Program-made: the position numbers and the translations under genes
Assembly: GCA_019054805.1 (NCBI GenBank)
Contig: JAHQIY010000006.1
Location: 2,046,001-2,110,000, forward strand
Length of the DNA stretch: 64,000 nucleotides
Source: Brachionus manjavacas
Taxonomy: Eukaryota > Rotifera > Eurotatoria > Ploima > Brachionidae
Direction: 5' to 3'
The notes under the pieces: generated by a model
Seen by the model: the letters and a program-made list of their open reading frames with translations, nothing else
What the model was told of the DNA's origin: nothing
The model's database searches: none
In this document: positions 45,497 through 56,917 of the stretch, one piece after another
Layout: each line of letters begins with the position of its first letter
Numbering within the stretch: position 1 is the stretch's first letter

Positions 45497-46672
45497 AATG
45501 TTGAATAGAATGTTCTCGCAAACGGTATCGGAAATATGCCCAGCGAAACTACAATCAGATAGATTTAATATTACCGATGCTACCGAATAGATTTAATATT
45601 CAAATGGACTCAGGATTGGCTTCTTCTCTTAAACACATCAAAATGTGTGGTCATGAGTTATGGTCATAAAAACAAAGATTTTCCTTTTTTTATCAATGGC
45701 AAGCAGGTATCAACTTAAGAAACCGAAAGAGACTTTGGGGTTATTTTCAATACAAATCTAAAAATGAAATTAATATATAAAATCTGAAATACAAAAAATG
45801 TCATTAGAAAAAAAGTATCAAATTTATTTTAATAAAATCTAATTTTTCTAATTTAATGAAATTTAATTACAAACAGGAAAAACATTATAATTTTTTTTTT
45901 TAATTGTACAAAAATGTTTCTAGAAAGAGTACAAAACCAAACCAATTCTATTCAATTCAATGCTCTGCAAAAATTCTACAATTTCCCTTAAAATGCACAC
46001 TATAAAAAAATATTGTGATTAAAATATGCAATTAGCGTAATTATCCGAATTTAGTGACATTTTACTAAATGAAATAATGATTTGTCAGTTAAAAATGAAA
46101 ATTTTATCTTAATTTGATTTAAATATAAAGGAATAAAAAAATAATCATTTCACTAGGTCAATTTCGTTAAAATTTTTGAATTTTGTTTGGGATTTGCGGT
46201 GCCTGTATGGTCTCCAATTCTTAGGTCTATCTGTGAGAATGCTGAAAGGATTCAACGCAGAGCTACGAAATTTGTTTCTTCAATTAGAAACAAACCATAT
46301 GAAAGCAGATTGAAGGCTTCGAACATTCCAAAGCTGGTGGAAAGAAAATAAAGAGGTGATCTAATTCAATTATACAGGTTCATGCATGTAATAGAATTGG
46401 TTGAAAAAAGCAAGGAAGAGGTCACTGCTTCAAATGTCACAAAGAAATTTCGAGGCTTCAACATAAAGATAACTTTTTTTTCAACAGAACCGCTTACATA
46501 TGGAACTCGCTGCCAAATCAATTAGTTGAAGTCACAAATGTTAACAGCTTTAAAGCAGGCATTGATTACTGGATAAGCAGCAATCAATCACATCAGCTGT
46601 CTTAATGTGCCTTCTCAGCACAATCGCTGGCTAGCTAGCTAGCTACAGTTAGTCCTCCTACTACTAAAGAAT
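45497..46672 (+). pseudogene. 3' fragment of retrotransposon-2 family, interrupted
   Basis: 45497..45762 matches 26700..26935 of element 2 (FSQTVSEI region after YADD). 46190..46672 matches 27070..27560, including IQRRATKFV, NSLPNQLVEVTNVN and the CTACTACT tail. Between them about 130 bp of the element is missing and about 430 bp of unrelated DNA is present. Multiple stops and shifts; 5'-truncated and dead. Confidence 0.8.
45775..45993 (+). repeat. inverted dispersed repeat, copy 1
   Basis: About 220 bp containing TTCTAGAAAGAGTACAAAAC and CCAAACCAATTCTATTCAAT. It is the reverse complement of 48041..48243 with scattered mismatches. It sits inside the interrupted RT fragment, so it post-dates that insertion. 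Confidence 0.75.
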
Positions 46673-49546
46673 TCGACTTTAAATGAGCCAAAAAAAAATT
46701 TTAATTCATTTACTCAAATAAAGAAAATTTTGAAATGGTTTGAAAAAATCATTAAAGCCTCTGTTATCAGAACTTTCAAAAAGGAATATTCTTTTGGTGC
46801 CGAATCGATCCAAACGGTTGAAGTTTCCAGTATTTTGTAAAATTTTTATTTGAAAATTTAAAAGACCAATTTAAAATCCGCATTGAAGCATCCAAAATAT
46901 AGTTTTTGGTAAATTAATTTAAGTTTATTTTTTTTTGTTTTTTACAAAATTAAAATTTTCAGGTAAATTAGAAAAACAAATAAAATGCTGAAACTGTGTA
47001 AAATTTTCTTATTATTACACTTTAAAATAAAGAAACTATTTTTTTTTTTTCAATAAAAAATTTCATTTCTTGACATTTCTATTTAATTACAATATTTTAT
47101 CATTTTAAACTCTGAAAAAATTGAATTTTTATAAAATTTACATAAATTTTGGTAAATTTTTTGATTAATATTTCGATTGAAAAATTTGCAAAATATAAAA
47201 AAATTTTAAATTTCTTCAATTTTTTGAAAATTTTTTCTTTTCTTTGATAAATTTATTTTATTTTATTTAAATTAAAGTAAATTTACAATCATGCTTTGGT
47301 TGATTCATTTGTTTGTGTTGTCTCACTCATTAAAGCCATTAGTCGAAAAGAAAATATTTTCTTTTATAATCTTTTAATAATTTTATATGACTTCCTGAAA
47401 GAGGAATTTTCTAGATAATTGAAATCAATGAAAGTAAATGTCAGCTATTAGACAAATCAAGTTCGGGCCTTCTGTATCAAAATTTAGTACATTTCTTAAA
47501 TTTTTAAAATTCGTTTTACATTATTATTGACTGAAAAATTACACAAAATTTAAATTTTAACTATTAGATCTGTAATATTGACCCGGCGATTAAAAATCTT
47601 TCGATTTTGATATCAGATTCGGAATCTCCATCCTAAAAAAACTTTTTTTTTATTTTTTTTGAAACAAAAGTAAGTTGACCATATTCAAACATCAATCATA
47701 TATAATGGGCGCATATTCTCAAAGCTCATATTCTAATCTACAAGATGGTGTGTTTAATGTGGCTTAGAGCAAATACCCCTGTTTTGTTCTTGGCAATAAG
47801 ATGGAAAATGCGCATTATTACATTAAAATCGAATTTCGTCCTTCAAATACTAATTATACCTCCCCAAATTTTATTTTATTTTGTACAAAATATTACAAAA
47901 TCCTTTTTAGAGTTCGCTGCAAGATAATAGCGAATATCCACTTTGTTTCAGCTCATTCCGATTATCTTTCGCGGAAATACTGCTGAAAAATTAATTTTTT
48001 GTTTGTCTTAAAACGGATATGAGTTGCATTTTATAGGAAATCGCAGAATTTTTGCTGAGCATTGAATTGAATAGAATTGGTTTGGTTTTGTACTCTTTCT
48101 AGAAAAAATTTTTGTACAATTAAAAAAAAATTATAATTTTTTTCTCATTTGTACTTAAATTTAATTAAATTAGATAAATTAGATATTTGAAAATAAATTT
48201 GATATTTTTTATCTTATGACATTTTTATATTTCAGATTTTATAAGTTAATGGCTTGATCAAAAAATTAATAAAATTAATTAATTGATTAATTTCAATGTT
48301 AATCAGCAGGCTAGTGCTCATGCCTCATGAGATTAATTATTACTTCATTTATTAAATTCATTATAAAAATATAAAATGTTAAAAATTTAAATGTCTAAAA
48401 TTTATGTATAAAATTAAAAAAAAATGGAATATTTGAATTATTGATCTAATAGTTATATGAAAAAATTTAACAACAATGTATTTAAGTAAAATAATTCAAA
48501 TTTTGAAACAAAATGTCATTTATTATCGGTTCAATTCAAGTTATTGCTGTCCTGTAAATTCTAATTCAAATTTCATGAGTTATTTTCTTTAATTTATCTT
48601 TTAAATTTAGACATAAGTTGTAAAAAAAAAACATTTGTACAGAAAAGTAGCATCCTTTCAAAAATTCTTTGTGAAACAAATTATAGACTGTTGAAATGCA
48701 CATTTTTCTTTTCTTACATTCTTAATATTTCAGAGCTTATAATTTAATGACTTGATCAAAAGATTAATATTCGTCCAGCTTTGGTAATGATTGATAAAGT
48801 TGTAGATTCAATATCGAGCAAGCATTGATTGACTGAATTTCTCAAAGCATTTCTAATTGGAATATTTTATTTATTAATTTTTTTAATAAGCTCAATAATC
48901 AAACTTTAAATATTTGTTAAGAAAATTTTCAGAATAAACTTGATCCAGATCATTTACAATTTGGTCAAAATTTAGCATCTTTTCCAAATTACATATCACT
49001 TTTATCTTTGTATAAATTGTATCATTTACACATATGCAGATTTTTCTAAAAGCCTATTATCAAGGCTCTTGACTTGGTCATTTAAAAAAATCTTTTTGTT
49101 TTTTTCAAAATTTCACAATGAATTTTTTGGTGGACAAAAATTTGAAGTCTGAAATCTTTAAAAACAGCTTATCTAGTGAAAATTTTAGTTTTAAAAATTC
49201 TATTCTAATTTTTTTCTCTAAAAATAAATAAAATATTTTACAAGTGATTATATTTTTTTTTAAATAATCACTAGTTCAGGTTTTGAACCTTTTTTCTAAA
49301 ATATATAAAAAAAGGGGTAAAATAAATCTCAACGAGCATATTTTGGTTCTCTTTTAGACCAGTAAAGCTCATTTTAATGATTAAGACAAAAAAAGTGTCG
49401 ACATGCAATTTTTTCAATAATGTACCTGGTGCTACGATGTTAATCAAGCTAACCGAATTTTAATAAAAAATGTATTCATAATGCATATAGTTAGATGGTT
49501 TATGAATTTGAACGCATGCAAGTAATTACTACAAGCCAAAACGGCT
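46673..49546. other. intergenic, AT-rich
   Basis: Contains the second inverted-repeat arm (48041..48243). A loosely duplicated 50-bp motif (ATTTCAGA..TTATAA.TTAATG.CTTGATCAAA) occurs at 48225..48270 and 48725..48765. Short open frames at 47745..47986 show no homology I recognise. Confidence 0.45.
48041..48243 (-). repeat. inverted dispersed repeat, copy 2
   Basis: Partner of 45775..45993, about 2 kb away in opposite orientation. No coding capacity. Either two insertions of one short element or ends of a decayed composite. Confidence 0.7.
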
Positions 49547-49554
49547 TATATAAA
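49547..49554 (+). promoter_or_regulatory. TATA box of the HTH-BEN gene
   Basis: TATATAAA just after GCCAAAACGGC, in a locally less AT-rich stretch. Predicted start of transcription is about 49577-49590 (CTCATCACAAATTC), giving a roughly 260-nt leader before ATG 49848. Confidence 0.5.
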
Positions 49555-49847
49555 TGAAGCGAACTCGATCACCAATCTCCAAAGCATCTCATCACAAATT
49601 CAACTAAACAAAAATCAAGAAATTTCCACAAAAACTCTTTTTGTTCGTTTAATTTTCTCTTCAAATTTAGCTAAAACTATTAAAACATTCTCCTAATTTT
49701 TTGTAAGCTTAAATTTAACTTCAAACATTCGAAACCGGACTTAAAATTAATTTAACTTATCGATTAGGTTCATAAGCTACATAAAGAAAGAAAAAAACAA
49801 CTACCTTCAAAACAAATTTAACAAAATCAAACTTAGCTGTGTCGAGA

Positions 49848-52800
49848 ATGGGCCGTCTCTCAGCCTATGCCAAAAATCGAATTCTTAAGCTGAGATTCAA
49901 GAAGAACAAGCGCATCATCCACATTGTAGAGATCTTGAAGCGCGACGACAACATCAAGGTGTCGCGGCAAGCAGTCAGTACATTCTTGAAAAAGTACCTG
50001 GAAACAAACTCCATATACGACAAGCCGCGCACTGGCCGCAAGCGCAAGCTCACCCACGAAGAAATACAGCTGATAGGACAAGTGACACGATTGAACCGTG
50101 ACATTACAGCCAGAGCCATCAAAGAGTACTTGAACCTGAATGTATCGACTTACACCATTTTGCGGGCCACTAAGCTTTTCGAGTGGAACAAGTCCAATGA
50201 GGCCAAATTGGACGAAAATGGCAGTCCGAGACAAAAAGGCTCGCCCAACCGTGTGCCCAGAAAGTACACCAAGCGCAAACCAACCCAAGTGGCTGAGAGC
50301 GATGAGCTCAATCAGTCGAATGACCTAAACGACTTGTCGTTGTTGAACGACGAGGATGAGATTGAAAAAATTCAGATCAAGCCTTTGACAAATCAGGAAA
50401 TGAACAAAAAAATGGCAGCCGCTGCCGCTGCAGCTTCGGGCCTCAATTTGAACGAGGACAGCCAAGAATCAAAGTTTCACACCATCACCAAAACTAGACA
50501 AAATGCTAACTCTATTCCGGGTAACTTTTTTTTTTTTTAACAAGATTCAAATAAGTGAGTCACTCACTTTTATTAAAATTAAGATCTAGATTTTTGGTAA
50601 TTTTTTTTTCTGGATAAAAAATTTTCATTTTTTTTTTTTTGGTTTTTTTTTTGGAGAACGTTTATTTATAAAACTAAACCAAGGCCTTCAAAATGTCAAG
50701 GAATTTACTCTGAATTGAATTTCTAAATGCTAAAATTATTCATAGATATTTAGTTATATAAATTTTCTAAGAGATTAGTATCAATGTTTAGGTTTAGGCT
50801 GGATTAAATAAAAATTTCTAATCGATAGAAAATATAAGGAACGATGCGTAGAAAATTAACAAAATATTTTTATTTTAGGGAAATCTCTCGAATTTTTTAA
50901 TACACACCAAATTGAAAGGATATTTAAGATATTCCGAAAATATTCAAAAATGAAAACTTTACTTTTTTTGTCTGACTAATTTTTTAAGTTTTAATAACAA
51001 TTTTAAGGATTTAAATACAGATCTTCGCAAAATTACAAAAATAAAATTATTTTTCATCAATTTAAATTGGCAAAATTGAGCCTTGCCAACTATGAGAATG
51101 AAAAAATTCGTTTCACTAAATTCAACCAAAAAATTTTATTTTTATTTACCCAGGAAATATTTTTGATAAAATAAAATATCAATATTTTGAGATTTATTTT
51201 TTTTCTGTCTCTATGATCTTCCTTTTCTAATTAGAATGATTTTTAATTTAAATCTTACAATTCTGTCATCGCCACCTTAAATAATTTTGAATTATGTGGT
51301 TATTGTAAAAAATTAATTTTTCAATTGCAGTTTGATTTATAATAAATCTTAATTTAATTTTTTTTCATAACGTCAAATGATACGTTGTTTGTTTCACCCT
51401 TTTAAGCTTACAGAAAAATCTGTAGCACAAAATGAAAAATCTATAGGAAAATTCACAATGACAAATTTTAATAAAAAATTAATTTTATTTAATAAAATTT
51501 GTTTTGTGAACCTAAGTACTAAACAAGAGTACCAAACTTTTTTTTATGTTCAAAACTAGTTCATTGAATGCAACATGGTGCAGCACACTTAGTTGCATCA
51601 ACTATCAAAATAAAATTTGAAATAAAAATAAAAAAATAGTTTTATTAATTTAGAAAAAAAGTAAAATTTTTTTAAAAATCAAGATTTATTTAATTAATTT
51701 TCAATCAAGGAGTTTTTCCATGTATTCATCATATTTATTAAATTTTTGAATAATTAAACAAAAATTTCAGCAGATTTCTTTAACCTCTTTGCAAATTTTA
51801 TTTTAAAATTTTTCGTTGTCAAATTAAAAAATCTATTCGGGTAATTGATACAGAAAATCTAAAAATATAGTTACCACGTATATAAATTTATAATTCAGAG
51901 ATTGGCAAAAAATAAGAGAAAAATTTATATAGTCTATAGAAAAGGTTAAATAAGATATCAAAAATATTTATTCGAGTTGAAGAAAAAAATAGAAATTTTA
52001 TTTCCTCCAAAAACATTAATCTAATCAAATTGCCACAATTTCCTCTAATCTAAAAAGTGACTCAATCAAGAGAATTTTTTTGCCATTTTTTCCCCTTTTA
52101 GAATTCGTGAATTTTCCATAAATTGAGATATTTGCTATAATAAAATATTTATTAAAATAATTTTGTATACTTTAATTTGAGTTGCTGAAATAAAACTAAA
52201 TAAAACCTTATTTTATTTTTTATTGTCAAACAGTTTTTAGCAAAAGTTTTCTTTGTGATTTATAATTTTTAAATTAAAGTAATTTTTTATCTTTTTGCGA
52301 ATTAAGTTTAAATCAATAAATAACAATTATTAAATTTGAACTATTAAGTGTCTAGCTTAAAAGAAAACTTTTGAAACAAAAATATCCAAAATTTTTGGCT
52401 TCATATCGGAATCGATTTAAACCAAAGAAGGTTTTAGGTAATTTCTTATTGTAAAATTAAAGTAGTGATATTTTTCACGTTGGGCGAGTCATCACTTACC
52501 CCAAAATTTATATATTTTATTGAATACTGCAATTAAAAAAAAAGGCTAAGAAATTTTTAATCACTAATTTTTTTTTATAAATAAACCACTCCTTTTTAAA
52601 ATACTTTTTTTGAGAATTTAAAACGAGTCTTTGAAAAAAGGTCTATTTTTTCTTACCTACAGATTGGTGTTCATAGTTTCGACAGAATCTGATGCGGTTT
52701 GTTCAAAAATCTCACCAATCTTGTGTATTTAGGTTCTATTATAGGTTAGCTTACCCAATTTTTTGAGATTTTTTGAATGTTCATATTCATTATAGACCAA

Positions 52801-54872
52801 ATTGCATATTATTCAGACCCTTTCTACAACAAAATACCCAAAAAATACCTAACCCATACCCATAGCAATTGCCAGAAAAAATGAGTTATACCCTAGCCAC
52901 AACAGCATTGGTTTCGAGATGTTTGGTTTGTCCAAGGAAAATTCAAATGTTCTTCCTTCTTCACTTTGAATTAATCACATAAGATAAGAGTAATCTTAAA
53001 ATTTTTTTTATTTTTGCTGTTAGTACCTTTTTAAATAGAAAAAAAAATTCAAAAATTTACATAGTGATATTTGATCTATTTGAATTACATTTTAAAATTT
53101 CTAAGGTTTTCTAAAGCTGAATATTAATGATACTGTATTTTAAATATCAATTAATCTCAGTATCAATTATTCAACTAATTAATATTCACTTAAAATTTAA
53201 AAAAAAGTATCGATTATACTAAATATTTTTAGTCGTAAAATTTTAATAAATATTTTAATAAAAAATTGTATTGTTTATTAATAATTATTATATTATATTA
53301 TTTAATATATATTATTATATTTTAATAAGATTTATAAAAAATCAAATAATTTTTTTAGGATCGTCTACGTCTTTTTATCATTTTATTATCAATGATTTTT
53401 CCTTTAATTGCTTCTACAACTTCATCTGTAAAATAAAAATCAAGAAAAAATAAAATAGAAAAAAAATTTAAATAGTTTAAAACATGATTTTATTCATTGG
53501 GTTCATAATTAAATTATCTAGAAATTTTAAGTATCTTTTAACATGTCCCAGTAGTTTTATGAATAAAACCTGCTTTTTGATATTTCAAATAAAAAATTAA
53601 AAAAATTCTTCATCATGTAAAAAAGTTTGTTTTAAAATCTTTATTTAAAAGATTAGTTGATATCCGAATTTTCTTCATGATTTTTATTAATTTTATTTTC
53701 TGAAAAAATCTAAAGTAATTAAATTTTAAGACTTCGAAAAAGTAGACCTCAATTTGATAGAGCATCGCGAGCTCCTCATTCTAAAGAATTTGTCATGCTC
53801 GCCCATGTCATTTGCGACAAAGATTTTGTTCAAAATATTCAAGATCGAAGAGCTGCACGGCCACAATGTGTCTGGCAAAACGCTTAACAAAAACTTGAAG
53901 GCCAAACTGCCTCTAGATCCCATCCGCATCGGCTACATAAAGTTTCTGGTCGAGAAGTATTATGACGAAAAAGAGTGCCGAGAAATGCTGCACGGCGCAA
54001 CAAGCACCAAACAGGACTTGTGGAAGTCGTGCCACACGGCCATAAACAAGAGCATTTTGATCAGCGAGAGAAAGGCGGCCGTGGCAGTCCAGCAGGCCGA
54101 GAAGAAAAAAAGCGAAGAAAATGAGAAAAAAGAGGAAAAAGAAAACAAACTGGAGGAAAAAAAACGCAAGCGCGCCTACGCCTCGTCTTCTGAAGGCGAC
54201 GATTTCGATGACATGCTCGAATCAGAGGAATACGAATCCGAGGACAATGCCAATGATGAGGAAGATGACGATGAGATCGAAATGTTCAAAAACAAGAAAG
54301 TCAATCGCAAAAAAAACCGACCCAAGACCAAAAAGTCCAACTCTCAATCAGATGAATCAAATGAGTCGGACACTGACGAATACGCCAACGAGATTGAGCT
54401 CATTCAGAACATCGAAAATCGCCTCGTGAACCCAATAGAGGTCGAGGAGGACAAGCCGCTAGAGACCGAACAGGACAAGGAAGGGTCCAGCGAGGCTCTT
54501 GCTGCCGCCAACATTGCTGCTGCAATGAAAAAAAGATTTGTAGTAGTTGCACCCAACAATGAAGCCAAAGAGTCCGAGGTGTCGGACCAAGATAAAAAGG
54601 AGGAAAAAAGAGCGGTCAAAGTGGCTAAAAAAAGTAAAAAAACCGAAGAAGAAGTTGAAGTGAAGTCGGAAAAAGAGGTGCCCGATGAGCCTAGTCTGGT
54701 CGTGATGCCTAAAAGGAATACTCGAAATAATAGATTGAGAAAAGAGTCTGATAGAGAAGAGGACAGGTCAGAAAAAGACTCGGAGAAAAAAAACTCCGAT
54801 TCAAGTGACCGCATTCAAACTAGACGTTCAACAAGAGCTACTGCTTTGAACAAATCAACTAGTAGAAAATAG
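49848..54872 (+). CDS. HTH + BEN-like domain nuclear protein, 604 aa
   Basis: Exons 49848..50520 and 53731..54872; phase-1 intron of 3210 nt (donor GTAACT, acceptor TTTTAAG) that joins NSIP to DFEKVDLN. An in-frame GTG lies upstream but ATG 49848 is preferred. Residues 1-115 are a paired/Tc1-transposase-type double helix-turn-helix (VSRQAVSTFLKKY, PRTGRKRKLT, ITARAIKEYL). A basic KYTKRKP stretch and a poly-Ala run follow. Residues about 250-330 resemble a BEN domain (LFKIFKIEELHGHNVSGKT, LDPIRIGYIKFLVEKYY, LWKSCHTAINKSI). The C-terminus is long, low-complexity and alternately acidic and basic (DDDEIEMF, KKNRPKTKK). Likely nuclear DNA/chromatin binding. No catalytic DDE domain. AATAAA is at 54907..54912. 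Its GC is higher than its neighbours'. Confidence 0.75.
50521..53730 (+). other. large intron of HTH-BEN gene, nothing recognised
   Basis: 3210 nt of very AT-rich DNA with long homopolymers. I see no nested gene, transposon motif or strong inverted repeat. Confidence 0.45.
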
Positions 54873-54912
54873 TGTGTACGTTATTTGAGTTTTAATATGA
54901 AAAAAAAATAAA

Positions 54913-56917
54913 GTGTATAAATTTTTGAAAATTTTTGTTTTTAGGATGACAGTTGACTAAAAAAAGAAATTATTGAAAAAAAACTCCGATTTTGTTATCT
55001 CTGATTTTGTAAATTTTTCACATTTTCGAAAAATTCGTTTAAGATTACCATTTGTTTTGTGATTTTTTTCTCAAAAGAAGGAAATTATGGTCACATAGAC
55101 ATCTCATTCTCTTTCTATTGAATGTTATTTGCTTTTTTTTTTAAATTAATATTTTTTTTAATTTAAAATTAAATTAGTTAATCAACATGTTATAAATAAA
55201 GAATAAAACTCACAAGTATTAAATTTTTTTTAAAAGAATTTTAGAAAAATTGGCATGTTTTTTGAAGTGATAGTGAGGTTCACGCAGGTCAAATCTACAT
55301 CACTATCTGAATTTGACTTTTTGACCACAAATTGGGAATTTTTTTGAAATTTTGAAATTACGCTGTTTCATAAAAACTCAATACTATAGCATCTTAAAAT
55401 TTGAAAATATAATTACGCAATTATTTTTAAAAATCTAAAATAGAAAAAAAATCTGCCACTTCTCATTCTACATATTTTTTATCCTCCTTAAATCAAATAA
55501 GAATATCATCCCGTTTTTTTCCAGAAATATAAAATAAGAAATTGTTATTACTATTGAATTGAATTAACCTCCTTTGGAACTAGGGTGAAGTTTTGAAATG
55601 AGATAATTAGTTAAATGAATTAGTTATTTTGTTAACTAATTTTTTTCTGCTTCAATATTTTGATTAAATTTATTTATTTATTTATTTATTTTCATTTTGC
55701 ACCAATTCTGGCGATGTATTAAAATTAAAAATGAAAAGTGTAAAAAGTAAAATGTAAGACAGAAAATAATTATACAAATTTGTAAATAAAAAATGAAATG
55801 AAGATTATTTTGTTAATTTAGTTTCAATTAAAAGAATAATTTATAATTTGTACATACTAGAGTTTTAATTTTTTTTTTTTCATAATAAAACATAAAAATA
55901 TAAAATATTTAAATCTTTTAATTAATTATTCATTTAATCTTACAAATAAATTTGTAATTGTTTTCCTCCGATTTTTTTATTTTAGAATGCCTTAATAAGT
56001 AGGTTAAGAAGGGTTTAAAAAGAAAGAATATGACCATAAAAATAAAAAGTGTTAATTAACTAATTAAAATATGCCTTATTCTCTTTAAAACTTCCATAAT
56101 TCCAAACAAAAGATCTGAAATGAAACCCAAATTTAACTAAAAACAATAATTGAAAAAAATTAATTAAATATCTTAAAAATATATTTAAACCTTAAACCCA
56201 TTGCTGATATATTGAATATCCAACTCCATTGTGTAATTGCTACCTTACTATATCCTCCTTTTTTCCTGAAACCTGAACTATGTAACAATCTATGTCTTCT
56301 AAACTTTCCTTTTTTTACCTTATTTACTTTATTTTGATTTTTTTTATCTCATTTTATTAACTTTAATTTTATTTATTATTTTGATTTTGATTTTTTTTAA
56401 TTTATTCTGAAGGAGCCCTAGCTCGGTACAGAAAACAAATAAATAAAATAAAATAAATTGATGATAAAATTACACACTGCTAAAAATTAATACTTATACT
56501 ATTCCTATTTCCTATATTCATTTATCCCAGATCTTGGAGAAAAATGTGATAGATCCATCAAACAAAGATATTTGTCAATACTTAAAGCATTTAATTAATG
56601 ATAATTTAAACTTATGTTTTGTTTCAAAAAATAGTTTGGCTCAACTCGACAATGTCAGAAATCACATGCTTAATGAGTTTAAATCAAAAATATTCAATTA
56701 TTTAATTAACTTTTTTTTTTGGAGAAGTAAGAAGAAAAAAAATAAAAAAAGAGAGAAAAATAATAATAAATTTTTTGTGTTTTTTTTTTTTAATTGCTAA
56801 GATATAACCAAATTGAATCAGATATACCATCATGATTAATCTTAAGATTTTCTTAAAGTTTGTTTATATTTGCTGTAATTTTTAAGTTTTTAATTTTAAA
56901 GTACTTGGAAATAAGTA
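54913..56917. other. intergenic, with a possible retroelement 3' tail
   Basis: Contains a (TTTA)n run near 55675..55695. A block at 56405..56455 (AGGAGCCCTAGCTCGGTACA then AAATAAATAAAATAAAATAA) looks like the 3' end and tail of a retroposed element. An 88-codon frame at 56534..56800 has a normal-looking first half preceded by a CCCAG acceptor, but ends in poly-Lys/Phe; function and reality unknown. Confidence 0.4.

Noticed and set aside
47745..47986. Two overlapping 60-aa frames with slightly higher GC
   Set aside because: No start context, domain or splice support; not distinguishable from chance.
53271..53453. 60-aa frame in the HTH-BEN intron
   Set aside because: AT-rich, Ile/Tyr/Phe-only low complexity; chance frame.
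56534..56800. 88-aa frame preceded by an AG acceptor-like site
   Set aside because: First half looks coding, but the end is poly-Lys/Phe from A/T runs and no partner exon was found; mentioned only in the intergenic entry.
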